Assembly (NCBI RefSeq): GCF_001613085.1
Contig: NZ_BDBR01000013.1
Location: 156,584 to 220,583 of the forward strand
Length of the DNA: 64,000 nt
DNA from: Nocardia salmonicida NBRC 13393
GTDB lineage: Bacteria; Actinomycetota; Actinomycetes; Mycobacteriales; Mycobacteriaceae
Direction of reading: 5' to 3'
Shown here piece by piece: positions 41,689 to 50,588 of the stretch; the stretch's first letter is position 1; the number at the start of each line of letters is the position of its first letter. Position numbers and translations under genes: made by a program. Under the pieces are notes generated by a model, which saw only the letters and a program-made list of their open reading frames with translations, searched no databases and was not told where the DNA came from.

Positions 41689-42249
41689 TCAGGGGTGGTG
41701 GGCCTGTCCGGCGATCTCGAGCACCTGCGCCAGCCATGGCGTGAACTTGCCGGGGTTCTCCGCCAGATCGGCACGCACGGCCTGCGGAGCGATCCATGCC
41801 CAGTGCGCGATCTCGGCCGGGTCCGGCCGCGGGGCCGGATCGCCGACGACACCGATCAGGACGTGGTCGTATTCGTATTCGACGCGGCCGGTCGTCTCGT
41901 CGCCCGCACGGTAGGTGAACGCACCGACCTCGGTGAGCTCGGCCGCCATCCCGAACTCCTCGCGCAACCGGATCGCGGCCGCCTCCGTCACCGCCTGACC
42001 CGGCGTCGGATGCCCACAGCAGGTGTTGGCCCACTGCAGCGGGAACCTGGTCTTCACCGCTGCGCGCTGCTGGAGCAGGACGTGCCCGTGCCGGTCGAAC
42101 AGCAGCACGGAGAAGGCGCGGTGGAGCGTGCCCGGTGGCCGATGAGCATCGGCCACCGAGCACGCTCCGATCGCCACACCCGCGTCGTCGACCAACTCCA
42201 CAGGCATTGCTTCACGGTCGGTCGACGGGTCGGCGAGCTGTTCGGTCAC
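41689..42249 (-). CDS. idi: Isopentenyl-diphosphate delta-isomerase, type I
   Basis: 186-residue Nudix-fold enzyme that interconverts isopentenyl and dimethylallyl diphosphate in the cytosol. The catalytic Cys is in 'WANTCCGHPTPG' (about residue 75), the Nudix region follows ('AAAIRLREEFGM'), and the catalytic Glu is in 'RVEYEYDHVL' (about residue 121). GTG start at 42249. Actinomycetes using the MEP pathway carry this gene for isoprenoid balance (carotenoid, menaquinone, polyprenyl phosphate). The 186-bp stretch 41503-41688 holds no gene, only AT-rich sequence with a TAGAT/ATCTA dyad near 41617-41632. Confidence 0.95.
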   Translation of the reverse strand: MTEQLADPSTDREAMPVELVDDAGVAIGACSVADAHRPPGTLHRAFSVLLFDRHGHVLLQQRAAVKTRFPLQWANTCCGHPTPGQAVTEAAAIRLREEFGMAAELTEVGAFTYRAGDETTGRVEYEYDHVLIGVVGDPAPRPDPAEIAHWAWIAPQAVRADLAENPGKFTPWLAQVLEIAGQAHHP

Positions 42250-42854
42250 CTGGCCACCTTATCGGCGACGATCATCGGGTACTGGAAGCTGCCCTCTCTG
42301 TACCCGGTGATACAGGGCTGCTCAACGGTCATGGCATTTGTCCTCACCTGGGGAGCGGCACGGCCGATCGACCTGTTCGCGAGGGGTGCGCGACAGGCTG
42401 AAGGGTGGGTAACAGTGCGAAGCGAATGGTCCTGCGCGGAAAACCGGGCTGGTGAAACGGTGTTGCACGAAATCTGATGCGTGTCAGTACGTTCCGGACG
42501 TCAACGATGGTAGGTGCTCGAAGTGGCCGCACGTCGGGTATTCGGTAAAACATGGTGATGACCGGGAGATCCGTTGTGTGGGAAGCGATTGCGGGCACGG
42601 TGGTGGTCGGCTGATCGACGTGACGAGTCGGCTCCGGTCGCCTGGGTCATCCGTTTCGGGGCGATCTCGGGTGTGACGGCGAACCGTTCGAGAGTTGTGA
42701 CCGCAGCGTGATCGGCCGTTGAGCGGGGCATGTGATTCGAATCGCTGGAACATGCGGCCTGTCACAGCCGACACATAATAGAGGTCTGGTGTGGTTAGCT
42801 CATGTGAGCACATCGGGGTGTGTGAGATGTGTCACTATAAGCAGGTAAGGCCAG
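42250..42854. other. 605-bp gene-poor region before the lipase/synthetase fusion
   Basis: No convincing coding frame: the longest frames have weak codon bias and no start context. It contains several TGTGA/TCAC-type words and a GCTCATGTGAGC palindrome (42798-42809), with possible -10 elements at 42774-42779 and 42836-42841. It most likely holds the promoters of idi and the fusion gene, and may contain an unseen RNA. Confidence 0.5.
42821..42836. promoter_or_regulatory. CRP-like site TGTGA-N6-TCACT
   Basis: 9 of the 10 half-site bases match the CRP consensus TGTGA-N6-TCACA used by E. coli CRP and its mycobacterial homologue. It ends 18 bp before the chosen GTG start of the 42855 gene and next to a possible -10 (TATAAG). 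If functional, it would act very close to the transcription start, more likely as a repressing or overlapping site. Confidence 0.45.
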
Positions 42855-45821
42855 GTGGGAACGGTGGATATCAGTCCAAAAGGTGTGGTCGGTTCGGTGC
42901 AGCGGTTGCTGGCTACCGCGCAGAACGGGCTGGAGGTGATCCGCTTCGGCGGATTGTCACACGATGTCGAGTCCTCGCCCTTCGAGGTCGTCGAGCGTCG
43001 CCGCATGTATCGGCTACGGCACTACTTCCCCGACGATTCGACGCCGGGCCGTCCGGTGGCGCTGCTGGTGCCGCCGTTGATGGTGAACGCCGACATCTGG
43101 GACGTCAACGCCGAAGGCGGCGCGGTCGGCATCCTGCATGCCAGCGGAATCGACTGCTGGGTCATCGATTTCGGCTCACCCGCGACCGAGGAAGGCGGCT
43201 GGGAACGCGACCTGGCCGACCACGTACTCGCGGTGAACTCCGCCATCGACTCCGTCTGTGAGGCCACCGGCGCGCAGGTGCACCTGATGGGGTACTCCCA
43301 GGGCGGCATGTTCGCCTACCAGACCACCGCCTACCGCTACGGCAAGGGCGTGGCCTCCATCGTCACCTTCGGTAGCCCCGTCGACATCGTCAACGGGATG
43401 CCGTTCGGCCTGCCCTACGGTCTGGTTTCCGAAGTCGCCGATTTCCTCGCCGACCACGTGATGCACCGGCTGCCGATCACCGAATCGATGGTGCGCATCG
43501 GTTTCCAGATGCTCGATCCGGTGAAGACCGCCAAGTCGCGCATCGACTTTCTGCTGCAACTGCACGATCGGGAAGCGTTGCTGCCCAAGGAACGTCAGCG
43601 CCGCTTCCTCAACAGCGAGGGCTGGGTGGGGTATGCGGGCCCGGCGGTGGCCGATCTGCTCAAACAGTTCGTCGCCCATAACCGGATGATGCTCGGCGGC
43701 TTCGTGATTCGCGACCACCCGGTGTCGCTCGCCGAGCTGAAGTGCCCGATTCTCGCGTTCGTCGGCGAGGTCGACGACATCGGTCAGCCCGCCGCGGTGC
43801 GTGGCATCGTGCGGGCCGCGCCCAATGCCGAGGTATACGAAGCCAGCTTGGTGGCAGGCCATTTCGGGCTCGTCGCCGGTTCGACGGCCACCAATCACAC
43901 GTGGCCGATGGTGCGCGACTGGGTCACCTGGATGGACGGCAACGGCACGTTGCCCGAGCAGATCGTGCCCATGCAGGAACACGTCGCGAGCAACGCGCCG
44001 CGCACCGCCGCCACCCGGATGGTGCACACCGCCGCCGGGTTGGCCGAGGCGGGCGCGGGCGTCGGTAAGGCGCTGGAAGGCATCGCGGGCAACACGATTC
44101 GCGGATCGATCGAGATGGCGGGCGAGGCGGCGCGTGCGCTGCCTCGGCTGACGCGGCTCGGGATGATCCAGCCGCACACCCGTATCTCGCTCGGCAAACT
44201 GCTCAGCGAGCACGCCTCCCGCGCGCCGCAGAAGGACCTGGTGCTCTTCGACGACCGGGCGCACACCAATGCCGCGGTCGAGGAGCGCGTCGACAATGTG
44301 GTGCGCGGCCTGATCTCCGTCGGCATCCGGCCCGCGATGCGGGTCGGCGTGATGATGGAGACGCGACCGAGTGCGCTGGCCTCGGTGGCCGCGCTGTCGC
44401 GGATCGGCGCTGTCGCGGTGTTGCTCGCGCCCGGCGCCGAACTCGACCGCGCCATCGAGCTGACCGGCGTGCAGACGCTGATCACCGACCCGGAGAACCT
44501 GCGCTCGGCCGCCGCGACCGCTGCCAGGGTGCTCGTGCTCGGCGGCGGCGACAGCCGTTCGCTGGCGGTGGCCACCAGTGACCGGGTGGTCGACCTGGAG
44601 CAGATCGACCCGGCGAAGGTCAGGGTGCCCGCGTGGTACCGGCCGAACCCGGGTCTGGCGCGCGAACTCGCGTTCGTACTCGTGCTCGGCTCCGGCGACC
44701 GCCTCGAGGCGAAGTACATCACCAACCATCGCTGGGCGCTGTCGGCGTTCGGCACCGCTAGCGCGGCCGATCTCGACCGTCGCGACACCGTGTACTGCCT
44801 TGCGCCACTGCATCATTCGTCGGGGCTGTTGGTGAGCCTCGGTGGGGCGATCGCCGGTGGCAGCCGGATCGCGCTGGCCAGGCCGGTGGACATGGACCCG
44901 AACCGCTTCGCCGAAGAGGTGCATCGCTACGGCGTCACGGTCGTCACGTACACCTGGACCATGCTGCGCGATCTGCTCGACGCCAAGGTCTTCCCCGCGG
45001 GCCACAACCACCCGATCCGCTTGTTCATCGGCTCCGGTATGCCCGCTGGACTCTGGCGGCGCACGGTCGAACAGTTCGTCCCGGCCAGGGTGCTCGAGTT
45101 CTACGCCTCGATCGACGGTGACGTGGTGCTGGCGAATGTCACCGGCGCCAAGATCGGCTCCAAAGGCAGGCCCGTGCCCGGCACCGCGCGCGTGGAACTG
45201 GTCGCCTACGACCCGATCAGCGAACAGATCCTCGTCGGCGACGACGGATTCGCGCGCCGCTGCGCCGACAACGAACCCGGCCTGCTGCTCGGCAAGGCCG
45301 TCGACGGTGGCGACATCTCCGACGGCGGCCTGCGCGGCGTATTCCGGGCCGGTGACGCCTGGTGGCCGACGGAGAATCTGTTCCGGCGCGACAGCGACGG
45401 TGACTACTGGCTGGTGGACCGGCGCGACACGGTGATCCGCACGGCACGCGGCCCGGTGTTCACCCAGCCGATCGTGGACATGCTCAACGACATCACCCCG
45501 GTCGACATGGAGGTCGCGTTCGGGCTGAAGACCGCGGCGGGGGTCATCGCCGCGGCCGCGCTGAGCGTGCGTCACGGGTTCCGGATCGAACCGGGCGATG
45601 TCACCGAGGCGATGCGCGGGCTGGAGAGTTCCCAGCGTCCCGACCTGGTCTACGTCGTCGACGAGATCCCGCGTAGCGCCAGCTTCCGCCCCTCGGCGTC
45701 GGCGGTCCAGGCCGCGGGTCTGCCCGAGGCGGGCCCGGGCACCTGGATCTACAACCGGGAAACCGAGACCTACGAGGTGCTCACCGACGCGGTCGCGGCG
45801 GTGCTGTTCGGCGGGAGCTGA
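42855..45821 (+). CDS. Bifunctional alpha/beta hydrolase - acyl-CoA synthetase fusion (Rv1683-like)
   Basis: 988 residues. The N-terminal half (about 1-380) is a PHA-synthase-like alpha/beta hydrolase with the nucleophile elbow 'LMGYSQGGMFAYQTT' (about residue 147). The C-terminal half (about 440-975) is an AMP-binding acyl-CoA-synthetase domain of FadD type, in which the usual Thr/Ser-rich P-loop is degenerate ('VLVLGSGDRLEAKYITN'). This arrangement and the roughly 1000-residue length match M. tuberculosis Rv1683, reported as a lipase/long-chain acyl-CoA synthase linked to triacylglycerol. GTG start at 42855; GTG 42864 is an alternative. Downstream Trm112-like, TetR, ABC and mpg genes follow the same order as in M. 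tuberculosis. Confidence 0.85.
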   Translation: MGTVDISPKGVVGSVQRLLATAQNGLEVIRFGGLSHDVESSPFEVVERRRMYRLRHYFPDDSTPGRPVALLVPPLMVNADIWDVNAEGGAVGILHASGIDCWVIDFGSPATEEGGWERDLADHVLAVNSAIDSVCEATGAQVHLMGYSQGGMFAYQTTAYRYGKGVASIVTFGSPVDIVNGMPFGLPYGLVSEVADFLADHVMHRLPITESMVRIGFQMLDPVKTAKSRIDFLLQLHDREALLPKERQRRFLNSEGWVGYAGPAVADLLKQFVAHNRMMLGGFVIRDHPVSLAELKCPILAFVGEVDDIGQPAAVRGIVRAAPNAEVYEASLVAGHFGLVAGSTATNHTWPMVRDWVTWMDGNGTLPEQIVPMQEHVASNAPRTAATRMVHTAAGLAEAGAGVGKALEGIAGNTIRGSIEMAGEAARALPRLTRLGMIQPHTRISLGKLLSEHASRAPQKDLVLFDDRAHTNAAVEERVDNVVRGLISVGIRPAMRVGVMMETRPSALASVAALSRIGAVAVLLAPGAELDRAIELTGVQTLITDPENLRSAAATAARVLVLGGGDSRSLAVATSDRVVDLEQIDPAKVRVPAWYRPNPGLARELAFVLVLGSGDRLEAKYITNHRWALSAFGTASAADLDRRDTVYCLAPLHHSSGLLVSLGGAIAGGSRIALARPVDMDPNRFAEEVHRYGVTVVTYTWTMLRDLLDAKVFPAGHNHPIRLFIGSGMPAGLWRRTVEQFVPARVLEFYASIDGDVVLANVTGAKIGSKGRPVPGTARVELVAYDPISEQILVGDDGFARRCADNEPGLLLGKAVDGGDISDGGLRGVFRAGDAWWPTENLFRRDSDGDYWLVDRRDTVIRTARGPVFTQPIVDMLNDITPVDMEVAFGLKTAAGVIAAAALSVRHGFRIEPGDVTEAMRGLESSQRPDLVYVVDEIPRSASFRPSASAVQAAGLPEAGPGTWIYNRETETYEVLTDAVAAVLFGGS

Positions 45822-45867
45822 CCGGCGACCGCGGCGGGGTATCCCGGCCGCGGTCCGTTGCACGACA

Positions 45868-45896
45868 AAGGCCGCCCGGCGCAACCGGGCGGCCTT
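45868..45896. terminator. Strong bidirectional terminator hairpin
   Basis: Perfect 12-bp stem AAGGCCGCCCGG/CCGGGCGGCCTT with a 5-base loop, between convergent genes. A second hairpin (GACCGCGG/CCGCGGTC, 45827-45855) precedes it. Both strands have short T-runs at the ends, suitable for either gene. Confidence 0.85.
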
Positions 45897-45910
45897 GTTC
45901 GTAGAGAGGG

Positions 45911-47047
45911 CTACACCCGGTATTCGGTGACCGCGTCGACGACCCGACCGAGCTGGGCCTCGCTGAGCAACGGCCACAGCGGCAGTCGCACGATCGTCGC
46001 CGAGAAGTTCGCCGAGCGCGTGCACGGCACCGGGGTGCGGCCGTACTTGAGGCCGGCCGGGCTCGAGTCCAGCGGAATGTAGTGGAACGGCGCGACGATG
46101 CCGCGTTCGGCGAGGTGGGCGATGATGCCGTCGCGGCTGTCCTCGGTGGGCATGCGCAGGTAGAACAGGTGCGCGGTGTGGCCCGCGTCGGCGGGCACCG
46201 TCATCGGGCGCACGTCGTTGCGCGCGGCCCACTCGGGCAGCGCGGCCGCGTAGGTGTTCCACACACGGTGACGGTTGGCCTGGATGGTGTCGAACTCGGC
46301 CAGCTGGGCGTCGAGTACGGCGGCGTTGAGTTCGCTGGGTAGGTAGCTCGAACCGATATCCTGCCATGAGTACTTGTCGACCTGACCGCGCAGGAAGCGA
46401 GCGCGGTCGGTGCCCTTCTCCCGCATGATCTCGGCGCGACCCATCAGGATCTCGTCCGAGAGCAGCAGCGCGCCGCCCTCGCCGCAGTGCACGTTCTTGG
46501 TGTCGTGGAAACTCTGCGTGCCGAGGGTGCCGATCGTGCCGAGTTGCCTGCCACGCCAGGTGCCACCGAGGCCGTGGGCGTTGTCCTCGATGATCGCGAC
46601 GCCGTGCTGGGCGGCCAGGGCGAGCAGCGGTTCCATGTCGGCGGCGACACCGCCGTAGTGCATCACCACGATGGCCTTGGTGCGGTCGGTGATCGCGGCG
46701 GCCGCGGCGGCGGGGTCGATATTGCCGGTGGACTCGTCGATGTCGACGAACACACAGGTGGAACCACGCAATGCCATCGAGGTGGCCGCGGAGGTGAACG
46801 CGAAACTGGGGACGATCACCTCGTCGTCGGGGCCGAGTTCGAGCAGCAGCGCGCCCAATTCGAGTGCGTGCGTGCACGAGGTGGTGAGCAGCGCGTGGTC
46901 GGCGCCGGTGATGGCCTTGATCTTCGCGGTCGCCGACTTGGTGAATTGACCGTCGCCATGACTGTGATCGGAATCGAGCACGGTCATCAGATTGGGGCGT
47001 TCAGCGGCAGCGCGGAACGGCCTGCTGAAGATGATGCGGTCGCTCAC
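45911..47047 (-). CDS. dTDP-4-amino-4,6-dideoxygalactose transaminase (WecE/RffA-like)
   Basis: 378-residue DegT/DnrJ/EryC1 sugar aminotransferase. The PLP lysine lies in 'SFHDTKNVHCGEGGALLLSD' (about residue 187), characteristic of WecE, which makes dTDP-Fuc4N from dTDP-4-keto-6-deoxyglucose. 'VPSFAFTSAATSMALRGSTCVFVDID' (as a block) and 'GIVAPFHYIPLDSSPAG' also fit. The GTG start at 47047 overlaps the upstream GT2 stop (GTGA); the frame extending to 47401 is a shadow. It probably supplies a 4-amino sugar donor to the neighbouring glycosyltransferase. Confidence 0.9.
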   Translation of the reverse strand: MSDRIIFSRPFRAAAERPNLMTVLDSDHSHGDGQFTKSATAKIKAITGADHALLTTSCTHALELGALLLELGPDDEVIVPSFAFTSAATSMALRGSTCVFVDIDESTGNIDPAAAAAAITDRTKAIVVMHYGGVAADMEPLLALAAQHGVAIIEDNAHGLGGTWRGRQLGTIGTLGTQSFHDTKNVHCGEGGALLLSDEILMGRAEIMREKGTDRARFLRGQVDKYSWQDIGSSYLPSELNAAVLDAQLAEFDTIQANRHRVWNTYAAALPEWAARNDVRPMTVPADAGHTAHLFYLRMPTEDSRDGIIAHLAERGIVAPFHYIPLDSSPAGLKYGRTPVPCTRSANFSATIVRLPLWPLLSEAQLGRVVDAVTEYRV

Positions 47048-48165
47048 TCGCGGTGGCCCTTCTCCGTCGCGGCTGCCGGTACCACGGCGTCGACTAGATG
47101 GTTCACGGCCGGCACCTGCATCGTATCCGGGCGCGGTGTCGGGGTTTGCACCGTCAGGTAGAGCGGCTTGCCGACCAGGATGTGCAGTGCGACACCGAGA
47201 TACTCGGCGATCAGTCCGAGCGAGAACAGCATCGCGCCCGAGCACAGCAGCATCACCACGATGATCGAGGCCCAACCCTCGGGATCGTGGTTGTCCTGGG
47301 TGAGCGCCTGCACGATGACCACCCCGGCCATGATCACCCCGGCCAGCGCGAGGGTGACCCCGAGCATGCTCACCAGCCGTAGGCCGCGAGTGCCGCTGCA
47401 CAGCACCATCTTCCAGAACAGCGAGAACAGGCGGCGATAGTTGTAGCCGGACTCCTCACGGCCTTCGGCGCGCAGCACCACCGGCACCGACACCGTATTG
47501 CCGACGACCCAGGTGAGCGCCACGTCGAGGTACACACCGTTGGCCGCGACCTCGGCGAGCTGGCGACCGATGTCACCACGGATCAGCCGGAAGCTCTCGA
47601 AGCGTGTCGAATCCGGGAACGCGAACACTGTCGCGAGGACCACTTTGGCGCCGCGCGAGGTGAGATTGCGCAGGAAGCCGTGCGGGCGGGTGTTGGACGG
47701 CTTCGAATAGACCAGGTCCGCGCGCGAGGCCAGCGCCGCGTCGAGGAAGTCCGCGATGAACGCGGGGTCGTGCTGACCGTCCTCGTCCATCGTGACGATC
47801 CAGTCGCCCTGCGCCGCCGCCATACCGGCGATCGTCGCCGCGTCCTGACCGAAATTGCGGCTCAGCCAGACCGCGCGCACCTGCGGGAAGGAGCCCTCGA
47901 GTTCCTGCAGGACGACATCGGAGCGGTCGGGACCGTTGTCGTGGACGAGGATGATCTCCTCGACGGCGAACCGGGCGCCCGCTGCCGTCGTGCTCGGGCC
48001 GGTCAGCCGGTCCAACTCGGCGACCAGCGCGGCGATCGTGTCCTCACCCCGATACACCGGAACGACCACCGACACCGAATGCACCGGGCTCGACCCGTTG
48101 CGATCGGGCGCGCCCGCACGCACCACGGTGTCGGGCCTGGACAAGGGTGCGGACGGAATCGGCAT
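47044..48165 (-). CDS. GT2 polyprenyl-phosphate sugar transferase (GtrB/ArnC/DPM1-like)
   Basis: 373 residues. The catalytic GT-A domain (about 30-260) has 'SVSVVVPVYRGEDTIAALV' and the acidic metal motif 'VTMDEDGQHDPAF' (about residue 125). The C-terminal pair of membrane helices ('LVSMLGVTLALAGVIMAG', 'VVMLLCSGAMLFSLGLIAEYLG') is typical of enzymes that load a sugar onto undecaprenyl or decaprenyl phosphate at the inner face. ATG 48165 chosen; the frame upstream passes the palindrome at 48205. Coupled by GTGA to the transaminase, it probably uses that enzyme's nucleotide sugar. Confidence 0.9.
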   Translation of the reverse strand: MPIPSAPLSRPDTVVRAGAPDRNGSSPVHSVSVVVPVYRGEDTIAALVAELDRLTGPSTTAAGARFAVEEIILVHDNGPDRSDVVLQELEGSFPQVRAVWLSRNFGQDAATIAGMAAAQGDWIVTMDEDGQHDPAFIADFLDAALASRADLVYSKPSNTRPHGFLRNLTSRGAKVVLATVFAFPDSTRFESFRLIRGDIGRQLAEVAANGVYLDVALTWVVGNTVSVPVVLRAEGREESGYNYRRLFSLFWKMVLCSGTRGLRLVSMLGVTLALAGVIMAGVVIVQALTQDNHDPEGWASIIVVMLLCSGAMLFSLGLIAEYLGVALHILVGKPLYLTVQTPTPRPDTMQVPAVNHLVDAVVPAAATEKGHRE

Positions 48166-48204
48166 CGCGGACACTTTCGGTAATTTCGGCGGCCGTGGCC
48201 GCGC

Positions 48205-48222
48205 GGTTCTCGGCCGAGAACC
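48205..48222. promoter_or_regulatory. 18-bp perfect palindrome in the GT2 / YfhO divergent region
   Basis: GGTTCTCGGCCGAGAACC lies 40 bp upstream of the GT2 ATG and 120 bp upstream of YfhO. It could be an operator for an unlinked regulator of this divergent glycosylation set, or a 5' RNA hairpin. Confidence 0.45.
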
Positions 48223-48341
48223 AACGGGAGCAGAGACCCTCAGGTGTGGGCACTTTAACACTGCGGCGTGACACCTCGGTGGAAGCGATCCCGCTGTGCG
48301 ACGGTGCCGGTGCGGGCGTGTGCCTGTAGGGTCTGGTCCTC

Positions 48342-50588
48342 GTGGTGGAAAGTAGAACCCCGTCCCGTCGTTCCGTCTATATCTGGGGCCTGATCACCTC
48401 CCTCGGAGTGATCGCGGGCTATGGGGCGGTTCTCCTCGCCAACGTTCGGCATTTCTATACCGACGACACCGAATCCCAGTACGTCCCGCTGTGGGTGATG
48501 CTCGGAAACCGGCTTCGCAACGGTGATCTGCCGGTGATGGTGCCCGAGCACTGGATGGCCGGAAACTACGCGATCGAGGAAGCCGGGCTGCTGAATCCGC
48601 CGCAGCTGCTGATCGATCTGATCGCGCCCTCGGTCGACAATCTGGTGCTGTACGCGACCGTGGTGAAGCTGATCTTCGCGGTCATCCTCGGCCTCGGTGT
48701 CTACCGGATCTGTCTGGCCTACGGCTCGCGGGTGCAGTGGGCGGCGCTGGCCGGCGTCTCGATCTCGTTCACCGGGTGGCTGCTGTTCTTCGACGAGGCC
48801 AGCTGGATGACGGCGTTCACCGGCACCGCGTGGATGGTGCACGCGTGGGCGTCGGGGGTGCGGTACTCGCGCGGTCGCGGCGGTCCGATCCCGGTGTTCG
48901 TCTACCTCTACCTGGCGATCTCGGTGCAGTACATCTTCCCGGCGGTCGAAGCCGGTCTGATGATCGGCGCGGTCGCGATCGGTGAGCTGATCTACCAGCG
49001 GACCTGGCGTCCGTCGCTGAAACTGCTGACCGTGGCAGGGCTGGCGGCGCTGGCGGGAGCGGCCACGTATCTGCCCAGCATGCTGTCGGCGAAGGTCACC
49101 TGGCGTGGCACCGCCCAGATCAACAACGACCAGTTCCTCACCGTGCCCTGGTCGGAATCGCTGAACGCGAGCCTGCCCTCGACGCTGCCCGCCTTCACCT
49201 CGTGGTGGGGTTACGTGCAGCCGCTGCCGGTGGTCTACATCGCCTGGTTCCTGATTCCGGCACTGGCCTTCATCGACTGGGGCAAGGCGCGCGCGGCCTG
49301 GCGCGAGCTCAGCGGGATCGCGCTGTTCGCGATCGCGGCGCTGATGTGGACGGCAGGCCCCGGCACGATCGGCCCGCTGCGCTGGCCCGCCCGGGTGCTG
49401 CCGATGGTGGCGCTCGGTCTGCTGCTGCTGGTGTGCGTGCTACTCGGGCGGTTCGCGACGTTCAAGGACTGGCGTGCGCGGGGGATCGCGGCGGCAGTAC
49501 TGATCGGCTTGCTGTGGGTGCGGTCGTTCTCGGCCGACCCACACAACTGGATCGCGCATGTGATCGCGGCCCTGGCCATTGCCGCGCTCGGGGCCGCGCT
49601 GGTGTGGCTGGCGGTGAACAAGGGGATCTCGGCGGCCGTCGCGCTCGCGATCATCGCGGTGTCGCCGATCGCCTATGTCCAGGTGGAGCGGGCGCAGCCG
49701 ACGCCGATGAGCTGGAATCTGCCCAGCGATCGGGCCGCGGCGCGCGCGGCGTTCCCCGAATTCGCGGGGACCACGCTGCAGCTGGGCGATCGCGCACTGA
49801 TCCAGCCGGGGGAGCGCACCCTCGACGGCGCCTACGGCTCGCTGGTGTTCGGCAACTACGCCAAGGACATCGAGCGCACCTACGTCAGCGGGTACACCCC
49901 CAACGGCCACTTCTGGTTCGGCGACATGCTCTGCATGCGCTGGGACACCAGCGTGTGCCCCGACGCCTACCGCCGCGCGTTCGCGGTCGAGCCGTCGACG
50001 GGCAAAACGGTTGTCGATCTGATGAACATCGACCGGGTGGTGCTGCAACGCGCGCTCTACCCGGCCGCGCGCACGGAACCGGCGCCGGCGGGCTGGAAGT
50101 GGGTCGACTACCCCGGCCACGAGAACTACATCTCGGTCCTCGAACGCGAGGACGGGCTGATCTCCACCCGCAACGGCCGGATCTCGGCGGTCGAGAACGC
50201 CACCGCGGTCTCGACCTCGGAAAGCGATACGACCAGCCGCGTCACCGTGAGCTCCGAGACAGGCGGGCGTGTGGTGTTCGCGCGTCTGGGCTGGCCGGGA
50301 TACCGGGTGAGCCTCGACGGCAAGGACATCCCGTTCAAGGTCGTCGCGAAGAGTTTCGTCGCCGTCGACATCCCGGCTGGGACCCGCAACGGCGACCTCG
50401 AGCTGACCTGGCGTCCGCCGGGCTGGAAGATCGGCGGCGCCGCGATCGGCCTCGGACTGCTCGGCCTCGCGGTGTTCCAGTGGCTGTATGTGCGTGGCCG
50501 CAAGCCCGACGACGAGCAGGAGCAGCAGGCTCCGGCGGCGGAGTCGATCGCCGACGACGACACCGCGCTCGCGGACGCGGTGCGATGA
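48342..50588 (+). CDS. YfhO-like integral membrane glycosyltransferase (GT-C fold)
   Basis: 748 residues with about 10-12 transmembrane helices up to residue 450, then a large extracytoplasmic domain (about 460-715) and a final helix. The N-terminal segment after helix 1 holds acidic 'FYTDDTESQYVPLW', the place of the GT-C catalytic acid. The C-terminal part 'GRVVFARLGWPGYRVSLDGKDIPF' is the YfhO beta-domain hallmark (seen as a block). These enzymes transfer a sugar from a polyprenyl-phosphate carrier to an envelope glycan, lipoteichoic acid or glycolipid on the outer face. GTG start at 48342 or 48345. The gtrA start overlaps its stop (ATGA). Confidence 0.87.
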   Translation: MVESRTPSRRSVYIWGLITSLGVIAGYGAVLLANVRHFYTDDTESQYVPLWVMLGNRLRNGDLPVMVPEHWMAGNYAIEEAGLLNPPQLLIDLIAPSVDNLVLYATVVKLIFAVILGLGVYRICLAYGSRVQWAALAGVSISFTGWLLFFDEASWMTAFTGTAWMVHAWASGVRYSRGRGGPIPVFVYLYLAISVQYIFPAVEAGLMIGAVAIGELIYQRTWRPSLKLLTVAGLAALAGAATYLPSMLSAKVTWRGTAQINNDQFLTVPWSESLNASLPSTLPAFTSWWGYVQPLPVVYIAWFLIPALAFIDWGKARAAWRELSGIALFAIAALMWTAGPGTIGPLRWPARVLPMVALGLLLLVCVLLGRFATFKDWRARGIAAAVLIGLLWVRSFSADPHNWIAHVIAALAIAALGAALVWLAVNKGISAAVALAIIAVSPIAYVQVERAQPTPMSWNLPSDRAAARAAFPEFAGTTLQLGDRALIQPGERTLDGAYGSLVFGNYAKDIERTYVSGYTPNGHFWFGDMLCMRWDTSVCPDAYRRAFAVEPSTGKTVVDLMNIDRVVLQRALYPAARTEPAPAGWKWVDYPGHENYISVLEREDGLISTRNGRISAVENATAVSTSESDTTSRVTVSSETGGRVVFARLGWPGYRVSLDGKDIPFKVVAKSFVAVDIPAGTRNGDLELTWRPPGWKIGGAAIGLGLLGLAVFQWLYVRGRKPDDEQEQQAPAAESIADDDTALADAVR

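Noticed and set aside
42452..42813. Short frames on both strands in the 605-bp gap
   Set aside because: No start context, codon bias or conserved features; the region is better explained as regulatory.
43176..46877. 1233-residue minus-strand open frame across the fusion gene and the WecE gene
   Set aside because: Arg/His/Gly low-complexity translation, spans two convincing genes on both strands; a GC shadow.
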